Source: Halocatena marina (GTDB lineage Archaea; Halobacteriota; Halobacteria; Halobacteriales; Haloarculaceae). From it: DNA of 64,000 bases. Positions 53,603 to 62,792 of the stretch are shown here, one piece after another. A program made the translations under genes and the position numbers. The stretch lies in NCBI RefSeq assembly GCF_023276375.1, contig NZ_JALLPK010000002.1:62001-126000 (forward strand), in the 5' to 3' direction. The stretch's first letter is position 1. Each line of letters opens with the position of its first letter. The notes under the pieces are model-generated. The model ran no database searches, had not been told where the DNA came from, and saw only the letters and a program-made list of their open reading frames with translations.

Positions 53603-55258
53603 TCACTATTTTAGGCGGGGTTTCCGGTTATCATGCAGGGCGCATGGCGACACTACGACACTGCTAAGGATACGGTATTGCGCTGTCCGAGGAAACGTGA
53701 GAATTAGCGAATTTTCTGGCCGAAAAGCACAACAGAGATGCCTGTTCACACCGTGCCATAGAGAGATGCAGTCAATACGGAATCGTACATCTGCCGCCAC
53801 GATACCTCGTTTGAGAGTGTAAGGGCATCTTTCTTTGCGCGCGCAGATAACCATATTTGTATAGTCTCTCAGCGATGATGGAGAACACCCCACTGGCAGA
53901 AACGACTTCTTCACTCAATTCAAGCGTCTCCGATCCGACGAGTCGTTTCGGACGCCGGCGATTCTGAGAGGACTTGCTGTAACACGCACCATCGTAGCTA
54001 CCGTTATTGAACTGAATATCACCGATACGAGAACTGTATAAATGTACACAATAGTATCTGCTTTTCCAAAGATAGTATCCAGCTATTCTCTAAGGTATTT
54101 CAGTTTGACGAGATTAGTAATCATATCTCAGATACTCTCATCATTTGTATAGCGATATTCTGTATTTCTCCCTGTATAGAAAGCTTAGCTGAATATGCGT
54201 CAGTATCGCGTATCGAAACCTATTGGCCAGAATCACTATTTCACGAGTAGAAGGTGTGAGATAAGTAGTTACTGTATGAAATAGCGGACAAATAATACAA
54301 AACCATCCACATATAGAAACGATGTGAAAGTACAGTCAAGTGAATCTATTCCTATCCGGACCATCACCGCACAATCAGTGCAAATACGATTAACACACAG
54401 TGATATTTTATTCTATTGATATCTACAGCAATAATCCAGTAACCGTCAATTTCAGATGAAGTTGATAGTGCTAAAAGCTTCGTACTGAATATGAATAGTA
54501 ACGCTGCTGGCCTTCTTTTCAATCACCTCAATTTCGCAAGGCTGGCTGCATTATCATATTACACCCGTACGACTGTAATGTTTGTATCTTGGCCCGAATT
54601 GTGTGAAAGAATTACTGAACAAAGAGTGCGATATATCTCACGGACACAAGGCTCCAGGGGGATTAGTTCCATGATAGAATCTAATGTAGTGGTTATTAGC
54701 CCAATGATTGTACTGTCGTAACAGAAGATGGCTGCCTCTTTGCAGCTATCGTAGTCACGAACAGCGGTGATAGTGGAACAGAAATTGCAGTATCGAATAA
54801 CGGTTCCCTCATCAAGTTAGGTACATGGTCGCCAGACAACAACTAACATCCATTAATCGCACAATAATATTCACACATTGAACAGTACTTCCTGATACAT
54901 TTACTACCAATCTATAAGATTAAGAATATCATTGTCTAATTGTCATTATAATCGATAGGCTATGAATATAGTTTATTTCCCATATAAAAGTATTCAAATG
55001 TTAAATAAATCTTGATATTATTGGGAAATTTGGATATCCCTACGATACTGTTGCTAATTCGTTTACACCGCAATGTTGGCAACAGACCTAGATTAGATAG
55101 CAATCATATGAATCTCATATGGTATATCTGGTCCTACGCAACAAGTACGATCATAGACGAATTCAATCTTTTCTGAACAATAATGGCAGTTGTGCGCCAT
55201 TCAGTTGATCCGATCGGTGTTCAGCTGTTTAACAAGGAAAGATAATCAGATCTCGCTC
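53603..55258. other. 1.65-kb gene desert
   Basis: The first 350 bases are GC-richer with short frames (minus, 53606-53914) that lack family character; from about 54000 the stretch is strongly AT-rich. The frame at 54491-54721 (76 codons) is not convincing. I see no RNA gene, transposase or array. Confidence 0.45.
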
Positions 55259-56767
55259 TCAGTCGTCGGGACGAAGGAGCGATCGGATATGATCAGCGTT
55301 GTTCCGTACAACTGGCAAGAGGAGTGATATCAGAGCCAGTAACAGGATGAAGAGGGTGAACGGCTTCGTGAAGACTGCAACGACAGATCCATCCGAAATA
55401 GCCAACGCGCGCCGAAGGTTCGATTCGGCAATAGGGCCAAGGATGAGACCAAGTACCATCGGTGCGAGTGGGTAGTTGTCGGCGCGCATCGCGTAGCCGA
55501 GAACGCCTGCACCGAGCATGACCCAAACATCGAACACGTTTCCTCGGAGAGCATATGCACCGATCACACAGAGGAGAAAGATAACCGGCCACAGATATCG
55601 GGACGGGAAGTCGATGAGCCGCGCCCAGTACTGAGCCCCGACGAGACCGAATACGAGGATGAATATGTAAACAACGAAGAATCCAACGAAGATGGCGTAG
55701 ACCAAAGCCGGTTCGTCCTGGAACAGCCCTGGACCTGGACGAATACCATGAACCATAAGCGCACCAATGAGAATGGCGGTCACTGAATCACCAGGGATAC
55801 CTAACGTGAGCGTTGGGATGAGTGCACCCCCTGTGCTCGCGTTGTTCCCCGACTCGGCTGCCGCAACGCCGTGAACGTTTCCGTCACCGAATGACGGACC
55901 TTTCTCCTCCACCCAGCGCTTGGCCTCGTTGTACGTCACGAAGGAGGCGATGTCACCGCCGGCACCTGGTATGGCCCCAATGAAAGAGCCGACGACGCTC
56001 GAACCGACGGCAACACCACTGATATTACGGATATCACGTACGCTGGGAATGACACCACTCACGTTTTGTTCAATGCTCGTCTCATCGAGACCGTTCTGAT
56101 AACGATTGAGACCTTCGGCAATACCAAACAGGCCGATCATCACTGCAATGAACTCGATTCCTGACGTGAGCATCTCGACACCGAACGAGAATCGAGGGAA
56201 GCCGAGCATCGGGTCAAGTCCGACAGTCGCTAACAGCATTCCCAGAAGGCCGGAGATGAATCCTTTAATCAGGGAGTCGCCGCTGACACTAGCGATGATG
56301 GTGAGTCCGAAAAATGCGAGCGCAAAGTACTCCGAAGAACCGAACTCCAGCGCAATAGCCGCAATCTGAGGCGAAAACAGAGCGAGAAAGACGACACTGA
56401 CGGCACCACCAACGAATGAGGCGACAGTCGCGATGGAGATCGCTCGTCCCGCCTGACCGCGCTCAGAGAGGGGAAATCCATCGAACACCGTTGCGGCTGC
56501 ACTCGGAGTTCCTGGTGTACGGATGAGAATAGCTGGTATGGAACCAGCGTAAAGCGCACCGCCGTAGATGCCGAGTAGGAGCATCATTCCTTCAACAGGT
56601 TGCATCCCAAACGTGAACGAGACCAGCACCGCGACAGTCATCGTGGCGGTCATTCCCGGTAGCGATCCCATCGTGATACCAACGATCACTCCAACAGAGA
56701 TGAGTGTGAGTGCGAATGGCTGAAAAACGAGAGTCGCCCCCTGCACTATATTTCCGATGATACTCAT
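55259..56767 (-). CDS. tctA: Tripartite tricarboxylate transporter, large permease TctA
   Basis: This 502-residue membrane protein has 11-12 predicted helices and the two conserved TctA glycine-proline segments: GITMGSLPGMTATMTVAVL near the start and PAILIRTPGTPSAAATVFDG with the FPLSERGQAGRA loop after it. The second half repeats the pattern (GAIPGAGGDIASFVTYNEAK, ALIPTLTLGIPGDS). It forms the conduction pathway for a carboxylate driven by an ion gradient. Its start overlaps the TctB stop by four bases (ATGA), so TctC-TctB-TctA form one operon on the minus strand. The substrate could be citrate, another carboxylate or a sugar acid. Confidence 0.94.
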   Translation of the reverse strand: MSIIGNIVQGATLVFQPFALTLISVGVIVGITMGSLPGMTATMTVAVLVSFTFGMQPVEGMMLLLGIYGGALYAGSIPAILIRTPGTPSAAATVFDGFPLSERGQAGRAISIATVASFVGGAVSVVFLALFSPQIAAIALEFGSSEYFALAFFGLTIIASVSGDSLIKGFISGLLGMLLATVGLDPMLGFPRFSFGVEMLTSGIEFIAVMIGLFGIAEGLNRYQNGLDETSIEQNVSGVIPSVRDIRNISGVAVGSSVVGSFIGAIPGAGGDIASFVTYNEAKRWVEEKGPSFGDGNVHGVAAAESGNNASTGGALIPTLTLGIPGDSVTAILIGALMVHGIRPGPGLFQDEPALVYAIFVGFFVVYIFILVFGLVGAQYWARLIDFPSRYLWPVIFLLCVIGAYALRGNVFDVWVMLGAGVLGYAMRADNYPLAPMVLGLILGPIAESNLRRALAISDGSVVAVFTKPFTLFILLLALISLLLPVVRNNADHIRSLLRPDD

Positions 56768-57273
56768 GATATTCCCCCAACAACTAGTGCAAGCGACGGT
56801 AGCAGGCGTGAGACAGGAAGAATGCCGCTTTCAGGAAGCGGTACATGAAGGAACTCCACAAAAATATAGTGGAGGACGAGACTCACTGCAATAGAGACGG
56901 GAACGATGGTGAGATACGATTGAGCACCTGAGTACCGCATCAACGCAATCAGAAAGACCATTGAGCCGACGAGGAATCCAAAGAGCGGCATTGTGAGCAC
57001 GAACGCCGCAGAAAGCATAATGGGGATCACCACCCTGCTGATCCCCGTCAGCGTCACGCTATAGGATGTGTTTGCATCATCTAGAACGCTTTTCACGAAT
57101 TGAATGACAGCGAGGATCGAAATACCTGCGGCGATGAGTTGTGGGAAGAATCCTGCACCAGGCGCGTTCGTCGGTCCAGACGGGAACGGCTTACTTGCCA
57201 GATAGACGCCAAGAGAAAACAGGATGAGAAGCACAGCTGCTATCTCATCCGTTCGCGTGAGTTTGGCAGTCAT
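56764..57273 (-). CDS. tctB: Tripartite tricarboxylate transporter, small permease TctB
   Basis: This 169-residue protein has four predicted helices, the usual TctB topology, with the N-terminal ILFSLGVYLASKPFP and GAGFFPQLIAAGI segments typical of the family and FVEFLHVPLPESGILP at the C-terminal end. It lies 5 bases after TctC and overlaps TctA, so translation is probably coupled. Confidence 0.9.
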   Translation of the reverse strand: MTAKLTRTDEIAAVLLILFSLGVYLASKPFPSGPTNAPGAGFFPQLIAAGISILAVIQFVKSVLDDANTSYSVTLTGISRVVIPIMLSAAFVLTMPLFGFLVGSMVFLIALMRYSGAQSYLTIVPVSIAVSLVLHYIFVEFLHVPLPESGILPVSRLLPSLALVVGGIS

Positions 57274-57278
57274 CGTAG

Positions 57279-58277
57279 CTACTTCGAGATGTCGAGCTGC
57301 TCGATTATCTTTTTGAACCGGTCATACTCGGAGGACAGGAACGTGCCGTACTCATCTGGGCCGCGGTAAACCTGTCCGAACCCGTTCTTCGTCATGAAGG
57401 ATTTGAATGCATCTGAATCATAAACAGACTTATAAGTGTCATGAAGTGTCGAGGTTCGATCATCCGATGTCTCAGACGGAACCGAGAGCCCGCGCCACGC
57501 CCCCAATGTAAAGTCAAACCCAGATTCTTTGAGCGTCGGTACTTCCGGGAACAGATCGATTCGCTCTCTTCCCATGATAGACAACACTTTTAGTGGGCCG
57601 TCTTTGACTTGAGGGGCCACTTCAGCCGGACTCGCTGCCGTGGCCTGAACCTCGCCGTTGATGACTGCTTTCGTTGCCGGTGAACCGCCGTCATACCCGA
57701 TGTGCTTAATGTCGATATTGGCCTCCTGAGCAAATCCAGCTGCTGAGAGGTGCCAGATGGAGCCGGTTCCCGAATTCGATACCTTGATTGTTCCGGGATT
57801 ATCCTTCGCGTGCGTGACGAACTCTTGTATCGTTCCGTATGGCGCGTCCTCACGAACGGTGATCGACGCTGGGTCGAAATTGTACTGCATCACGGGCTTT
57901 AGCGCCTTTGGTGTTATATCCGAGACGCCGAGGTGCGAGATAATGCAGAGTTCAACCGTCGTAATACCGACAGTGTACCCGTTTGGATCAGCGTCTGCCA
58001 CACTGTTGAAACCAACGCTTCCAGTGCCCCCTGTCTTGTTCGTCACATAGAATGATTTATCGAGATGGTTGCCAGCCAATTCAGCGATCTTCCGACTGGT
58101 TCGGTCTGTACCACCGCCTGCTGCCCACGGACAGACCATCTCGATCTTCTGGCTCGGAAACTGCTGTTCCTCTCCCAGTTGGCCCTCTAGCTGGTCAGTG
58201 CAGCCAGCGATGCTAATAATCCCCGCTCCAGCCATAGTCTGTACGAAGCGTCGTCTTGTGATTTCATCGTATGCCAT
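57279..58277 (-). CDS. tctC: Tripartite tricarboxylate transporter, substrate-binding lipoprotein TctC
   Basis: The 332-residue protein is taken from the ATG at 58277 (MAYDEITRRRFVQTMAGAG); 49 codons of open frame upstream are not part of the family. It has a Tat signal (TRRRFVQTMAG) and a lipobox (ISIAGC), then the TctC body with MVCPWAAGGGTDRTSRKIAE, GTGSVGFNSVADADPNGYTV and IGYDGGSPATKAVINGEV (binding loops). It captures the carboxylate outside the cell. It is the first gene of the operon and is divergent from the IclR at 58660, with which it shares a 380-base upstream region. Confidence 0.93.
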   Translation of the reverse strand: MAYDEITRRRFVQTMAGAGIISIAGCTDQLEGQLGEEQQFPSQKIEMVCPWAAGGGTDRTSRKIAELAGNHLDKSFYVTNKTGGTGSVGFNSVADADPNGYTVGITTVELCIISHLGVSDITPKALKPVMQYNFDPASITVREDAPYGTIQEFVTHAKDNPGTIKVSNSGTGSIWHLSAAGFAQEANIDIKHIGYDGGSPATKAVINGEVQATAASPAEVAPQVKDGPLKVLSIMGRERIDLFPEVPTLKESGFDFTLGAWRGLSVPSETSDDRTSTLHDTYKSVYDSDAFKSFMTKNGFGQVYRGPDEYGTFLSSEYDRFKKIIEQLDISK

Positions 58278-58630
58278 GATTTTGAAGTGGTTCACGATCA
58301 CTTTCGCACTCAATGTACAAATTTGTGTTATGTATATGACCGTATCCCACTGTTCTATTCTGTCAGTTGATGGCAACCAATAAGAGTTTTTTGGTAAGTT
58401 AGGTTCGGATAATATACGATACATACTGCATTAATCATTGTTATGCATAGATTGTAAAAGTTGGATTACGAGGAGACGCAATAGAATAAGTATATGATAT
58501 ATCGAGGAGTAAGAACATGAATGACGAACATTTCGACGTGGAAATGAATATCGGAGGATTCAGCCGGCTTCCAAACATACCGTGCTGGTCATCGTTCGTC
58601 AATTCACCATTGTCGAATAGAGGGATACGT
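58278..58630. other. Divergent regulatory region between tctC and an IclR gene
   Basis: About 350 AT-rich bases that must hold the promoters of both. A CATATACATAAC-like element lies about 55 bases upstream of tctC on the minus strand. I find no strong palindrome. Confidence 0.35.
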
Positions 58631-58640
58631 TTTAGTATTA
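58631..58640 (+). promoter_or_regulatory. TATA-like box for the third IclR gene
   Basis: TTTAGTATTA is centred about 24 bases before the ATG at 58660. Confidence 0.45.
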
Positions 58641-58659
58641 TGTCTACGAGAACATTAAT

Positions 58660-59451
58660 ATGGGAAAACCACACATGCAGATAATACCAGTGCCCGATGA
58701 CGTAAAGAAGCCAATCAAGTCAACTGAAACTGTGTTCTCTATCATCGAATACATAGCTGAGAACAACGGTGCTGGGGTAACGGAGCTCGCAAGTCAAATT
58801 AACAAGGCGAAAAGTACTGTCCACAATCATCTCCGGACACTAGAAATGAACGAGTATGTTGTCAAAAAAGACGATCAGTATGTGCTCGGATACCGATTTC
58901 TGACTCTCGGTGGAAAAGCACGTAGGCGTTCAGCCCTGTTCGAAATCGCAAAACCGGAGATTAATTGGCTCGTCGAGGAAACCGGAGAGTCAGCGTGTGT
59001 AGCGACAGAGGAGTACGGGAAAGTCGTCTATCTGTACCAAGCACGAGGAGAACAAGCGGTCACGACTGATTCTCAGACCGGAACTAGGGTGTTACCACAC
59101 AGTACAGCACTCGGCAAGGCGATACTCTCACACTACCCGAAGGAGGAAGTTGAAGCATTGTTGGAAACACATGGTCTTCCGCAGCGCACGGAGAACACTC
59201 ACACAACGCGTGAAGAACTGTTTTCGGAGCTTAAAATCATCCGTGAACAAGGATATGCGTTCGATGATGAGGAACGTATCGAAGGATTACGGTGTGTTGC
59301 TGCACCGATTACAGATGGGGAAAATGTGTGGGGTGCCTTGAGTGTCTCAGGACCTGCGAAACGTCTTCAGGGCGATTGGTATCGTGAAGAATTGCCTGAA
59401 TTGATCCGTCGGGCAGTCCGGGTTGTCGAGATCAATCTCACTTATTCATAA
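58660..59451 (+). CDS. IclR-family transcriptional regulator (third copy)
   Basis: This 263-residue regulator has a winged helix (TVFSIIEYIAENNGAGVTEL, then INKAKSTVHNHLRTLE) and an IclR ligand domain (GKVVYLYQARGEQAV, GLRCVAAPITDG, GALSVSGPAKRL). It is divergent from the TctCBA operon and probably controls it, sensing the carboxylate or a product. It differs more from the copies at 11 and 35 kb than those do from each other. Confidence 0.93.
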   Translation: MGKPHMQIIPVPDDVKKPIKSTETVFSIIEYIAENNGAGVTELASQINKAKSTVHNHLRTLEMNEYVVKKDDQYVLGYRFLTLGGKARRRSALFEIAKPEINWLVEETGESACVATEEYGKVVYLYQARGEQAVTTDSQTGTRVLPHSTALGKAILSHYPKEEVEALLETHGLPQRTENTHTTREELFSELKIIREQGYAFDDEERIEGLRCVAAPITDGENVWGALSVSGPAKRLQGDWYREELPELIRRAVRVVEINLTYS

Positions 59452-60033
59452 TCACTCGGGGTAAGAGATAATACCTATATTCTTGACTATAAAATTAAAT
59501 ATGTGATGTGTGGATGTCGTTTATGATGATAGATCTATAAGTCACTAGTATGATGTAGTGCGAGTGGTAATGTTGGATTACTTATACGCAGTCGATGTCA
59601 AACAAATCCTCAGACTCATCGATGGTTTCTACAATTGAACCGTACACAGAGAATAACCTCCATTAATTCTATTCACACGAATGAGCAACACTGTGTCGAC
59701 TGTTCTCGTCTGAAGAACAGATTAATCTGTGTCGTAGGTATGATAGAGATTACAACACTACGTCTGTAATGGCGGGCACTCTGAGCGCACAGATTACCGT
59801 GTTAATTTGATGGATCAATCGTAGCGCTGAGAAACACAACAACGGATTACTCTCATCATGTGATTTCAAATACTAATGATTGGGATCTAATAGTCGTCGG
59901 AAAAGCTCCGGTGCTAATCGTGAGTCTCAAGTCGATATTCGAGGAATAGTCTCTGTCGGACCTTCAGTAATTCGTGGAAAAGAATGAAGATGGCAAGTGT
60001 AACTGTTTATATCGTTCTCCTCTCGAGAACAAA
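59452..60033. other. Gene-free stretch between two IclR genes
   Basis: About 580 AT-rich bases. The 5' part of the open frame that runs into the next gene from 59974 lies upstream of that gene's TATA box and is not counted as coding. Confidence 0.45.
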
Positions 60034-60040
60034 CTTTATA
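60034..60040 (+). promoter_or_regulatory. TATA-like box that fixes the start of the fourth IclR gene
   Basis: CTTTATA is centred 27 bases before the ATG at 60064 and lies inside the longer open frame, so it argues against a start at 59974. Confidence 0.55.
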
Positions 60041-60063
60041 CTCCGTCAGAGTATGTCACTAGC

Positions 60064-60828
60064 ATGAAAACAGGCAGTTCACGAAAGATCGAAGCGGTCC
60101 AGAACACATGTCGTATTATCGAGTGTCTTCGGAACTCAGGCGGTGCAGGAGTCACGGAGATATCGAACGAACTCGATTTCGCAAAGAGTGCCGTGCACGG
60201 GCACCTGATGACGTTATGTGATGAGGGATACGTCGTTAAGAACGGCCATACGTACAGCTTGAGTCTTCGGTTCCTCGAAATCTCAGAGGAAGTGAAGTCT
60301 GAAATTGTTGATCACAAAATCGTCAAGGAAGAGGTGATGCATCTCGCAGAGGAGACAGGTGAAGTCGTCCATTTTGGAGTCGAAGAAGAGGGACGTATTG
60401 TTTATCTCTCGAAGGCTCGTGGCGAAGTCGCTGTAGAGACTGCATCGCGTATTGGCAGTCGAATGCCAATACACTCGACATCGCTCGGAAAGGCTATTCT
60501 AGCTGAATTCCCGGCTGAACGGAGCAGACAGGTCATCAAGCGCCACGAACTTTCTAAAAAGACTTCTCAAACAATCACTGACTCCAAACGCCTCCAAGAA
60601 AATATCAAAAAGACGCATCAACGAGGATATGCGATTGACGATGAAGAGAACATTCGTGGCGTCCGTTGTATTGGTGTGGCCGTTTCTGGGCCAGACACCG
60701 ATGTGATGGGTGCACTGAGCATTTCGGGCCCGTCGAAACGGATGACCGATGAACGAATGAAGACTGAACTTTACGAACTGATCGCTCAGGCAGCCAACGT
60801 CATCGAAGTCAACTCTCGGTACTCCTGA
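60064..60828 (+). CDS. IclR-family transcriptional regulator (fourth copy)
   Basis: The 254-residue regulator is taken from the ATG at 60064 (MKTGSSRKIEAVQNTC). It has a winged helix (GVTEISNELDFAKSAVHGHL) and an IclR ligand domain (GRIVYLSKARGEVAV, GVRCIGVAVSGP, GALSISGPSKRM). It precedes a DHDPS-family gene on the same strand and may control it. Two IclR genes in a row suggest one belongs to the transporter and one to the metabolic genes. Confidence 0.92.
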   Translation: MKTGSSRKIEAVQNTCRIIECLRNSGGAGVTEISNELDFAKSAVHGHLMTLCDEGYVVKNGHTYSLSLRFLEISEEVKSEIVDHKIVKEEVMHLAEETGEVVHFGVEEEGRIVYLSKARGEVAVETASRIGSRMPIHSTSLGKAILAEFPAERSRQVIKRHELSKKTSQTITDSKRLQENIKKTHQRGYAIDDEENIRGVRCIGVAVSGPDTDVMGALSISGPSKRMTDERMKTELYELIAQAANVIEVNSRYS

Positions 60829-61317
60829 CGGCCACACATCTCCACTGTAACTGGATGTATTCCCTCTGTCATTTCTGACAATCGACTCGATCCCGGAGGC
60901 TACTCGTCAAGTTTGCTACGCTCTGCGATTCCGTTCTCCTCTGGAGAATTGCTTCGCCCAACTATTTCAATCAAAACATTAGATTTCTTCAGCTTGTCGG
61001 AGTCTAATATCCACAACAACAAACACTGAAGATACACTTGAGGCTGCTGCGGCCGTTCATACCACGCGAAAGAAGGAACCATCTAGGAGCGTACTGTGGG
61101 CTAAAGCAAACTAGCGACCAACTTGTCCTTGAAGAGGGCAATTGCAATCGGGAGCCGGCGACGAAGTTCGGCAATCGATCTCGAATTCGACGTCTCTTTT
61201 GGTGGCTGCAAGCGGTCTTCGGCAGACGATTATAGTCCCTGAATTCGTGTAGGAGATAGCTATCAGTAACGACACGATCCGATTGAAGATCTATGGAGAA
61301 TGGTTCTGGACGATGGG
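60829..61317. other. Gene-free stretch
   Basis: About 490 bases. Short frames on both strands (60900-61082 minus, 61038-61235 plus) lack family character. Part of it (61080-61210) is GC-richer and could be an old gene remnant, but I cannot name it. Confidence 0.35.
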
Positions 61318-61325
61318 TTTATAAA
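61318..61325 (+). promoter_or_regulatory. TATA box of the diverged DHDPS-family gene
   Basis: TTTATAAA is centred 28 bases before the ATG at 61349. It supports that ATG over the TTG at 61334. Confidence 0.6.
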
Positions 61326-61348
61326 CTACTACATTGATTTCTCTCTTG

Positions 61349-62287
61349 ATGCAGTTGTCAGTAGATGTAGTCAAAGAACGTCTACGGGGGGTCGCAGCTG
61401 GACTTCTTACACCGTTCAACGAAAGTGGTGCAATTGAGTATTGGAAGATTGAGGAAAACGCACAGTCACTGTACGATAGCGGTATACGCTCGTTTCTTGC
61501 CGCTGCCAATATCAGTGAATATCACTCACTCACAACGAGCGAACGCGTTGCGGTAACAAAAGCAAGTGTGAGCGCGCTTCCGTCCGATGTGTGCATACTT
61601 GCCGGTGTCGGCGGTTGTACAAAGGATGCTCAAGAACTGATTCGTGACTACGACCGTCTTGGGGTCGATGCGCATATGATCATGCCTCCGGATCACACGT
61701 ATATTCACGAACAGGGACTGTTGGACTACTTCGATGGTCTGGCATCTGTTACTGACTCGCCGTTCGTACCATACATCCGTGCGTTCGATCCGTCTGTCGA
61801 CTTTTTGTCCGATCTTACTTATATCGAAAATGTAGTGGGAATCAAATACGCAATAAAAGATCCGGTCAAACTTGGATCCGCTGTCACCGCAGGTTCCAAT
61901 GACGTCGTCTGGGTCGATGGACTCGCAGAGCCGTATGCAATCAGCTTCTGGGGAGAAGGTGTTGAAGGTTTCTCTGCAGGCGTTAGCAACTTCCGTCCCG
62001 AAGTCGGACTTGAATTATACGATGCACTCGTGGCCGAGGACTGGAAGCGTGCTCGGGAGCTGAGGGATATCTGTTTACCCTATCAGAATTTCCGTGATCA
62101 AACCGGTCAGGACAATACAATTGACGGGGCTATCAGTGTTCCCGCAGTCAAGAAAGGGCTTGAACTCGCTGGACTCCACGGAGGAGAGGTCCGAGAACCA
62201 ATACGCTCACTTTCGTCAGAGGATGAGGCTGAAGCTGAAGAACTATACTGGCAGCTAGACGACGATATCAACCGTCTCATCGAATGA
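61349..62287 (+). CDS. Diverged DHDPS-family protein (paralogue 2)
   Basis: The 312-residue TIM barrel is related to 8295-9218 along its length (DHTYIHEQGLLDYFDGLASV here; RHTYIHEQGLVDYYTKLAES there). It keeps the Tyr (FVPYIRAFDPS) and the Schiff-base Lys (VVGIKYAIKD), but the usual GxTGE substrate loop is changed: AAANISEYHSL stands where the paralogue has PCGNTGEYYSL. The carboxylate-binding Thr/Gly pair is therefore lost while the glutamate remains. Either the substrate is different or activity is reduced. It is next to an IclR and followed by an orphan ABC-ATPase tail. A keto-acid aldolase or dehydratase role is the family expectation only. Confidence 0.85.
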   Translation: MQLSVDVVKERLRGVAAGLLTPFNESGAIEYWKIEENAQSLYDSGIRSFLAAANISEYHSLTTSERVAVTKASVSALPSDVCILAGVGGCTKDAQELIRDYDRLGVDAHMIMPPDHTYIHEQGLLDYFDGLASVTDSPFVPYIRAFDPSVDFLSDLTYIENVVGIKYAIKDPVKLGSAVTAGSNDVVWVDGLAEPYAISFWGEGVEGFSAGVSNFRPEVGLELYDALVAEDWKRARELRDICLPYQNFRDQTGQDNTIDGAISVPAVKKGLELAGLHGGEVREPIRSLSSEDEAEAEELYWQLDDDINRLIE

Positions 62288-62643
62288 CGACTCACGTTGC
62301 CAGTACACCGATGCAGTTTGACTTCTCTGTGAACGCTGCCAGCGATATCTCACAATATGACGAACCCATCATCGGATTCCGAACAGAGATTATCGATGTT
62401 TACGCGGATACAGAAGAGGATGATCACACAGGCGATCTCTCGTTGGTTGAGCGTATCGGCGACCGAGTATTGGCGACTATCGACCGTCCGTCTGGAGAAA
62501 TACGGGCTACAGTCCCCGCTAACAATGCGTTGGATGAAGGAAATGCGATATCGTTTTCCTTTGACTATTCAGAGTTGCATGTTTTCGACGACCAAACTGA
62601 AGAGGCCCTCGCCCGAGGGACCAACCCCTCCTCAGACGTGTGA
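62284..62643 (+). pseudogene. Orphan TOBE-like C-terminal piece of a sugar ABC ATPase
   Basis: A 119-codon frame overlaps the DHDPS stop by ATGA. It lacks any Walker or signature motif, yet its parts match the end of MalK/UgpC-type ATPases in order: MQFDFSV, IIGFRTEIIDVYADTEE (position of GIRPEDIRV), LSLVERIGDRVLATIDRPSG and ELHVFDDQTEEALA (compare NRIHLFDRQTGEAI at the end of 20303-21484). The whole nucleotide-binding domain is missing. It is most likely a remnant fused by deletion behind the DHDPS-family gene. A small free-standing TOBE protein cannot be excluded, since the frame is intact. Confidence 0.65.
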
Positions 62644-62792
62644 TACAGTCGAAATGATATTCTTCTAATATCCTTACTCAGCATTCTGTGGATCTCGTGA
62701 AGCCAATTCATTCGGTACACTCGATTTATTCAGACCGAGTGATCGACCAATGTGGAGAATTTGTGTAAATCGTTGATGCAGGAAAGAAGACA

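Noticed and set aside
54491..54721. 76-codon plus-strand frame in the 53.6-55.3 kb desert
   Set aside because: No promoter, no family match and low-acidity composition unlike haloarchaeal proteins.
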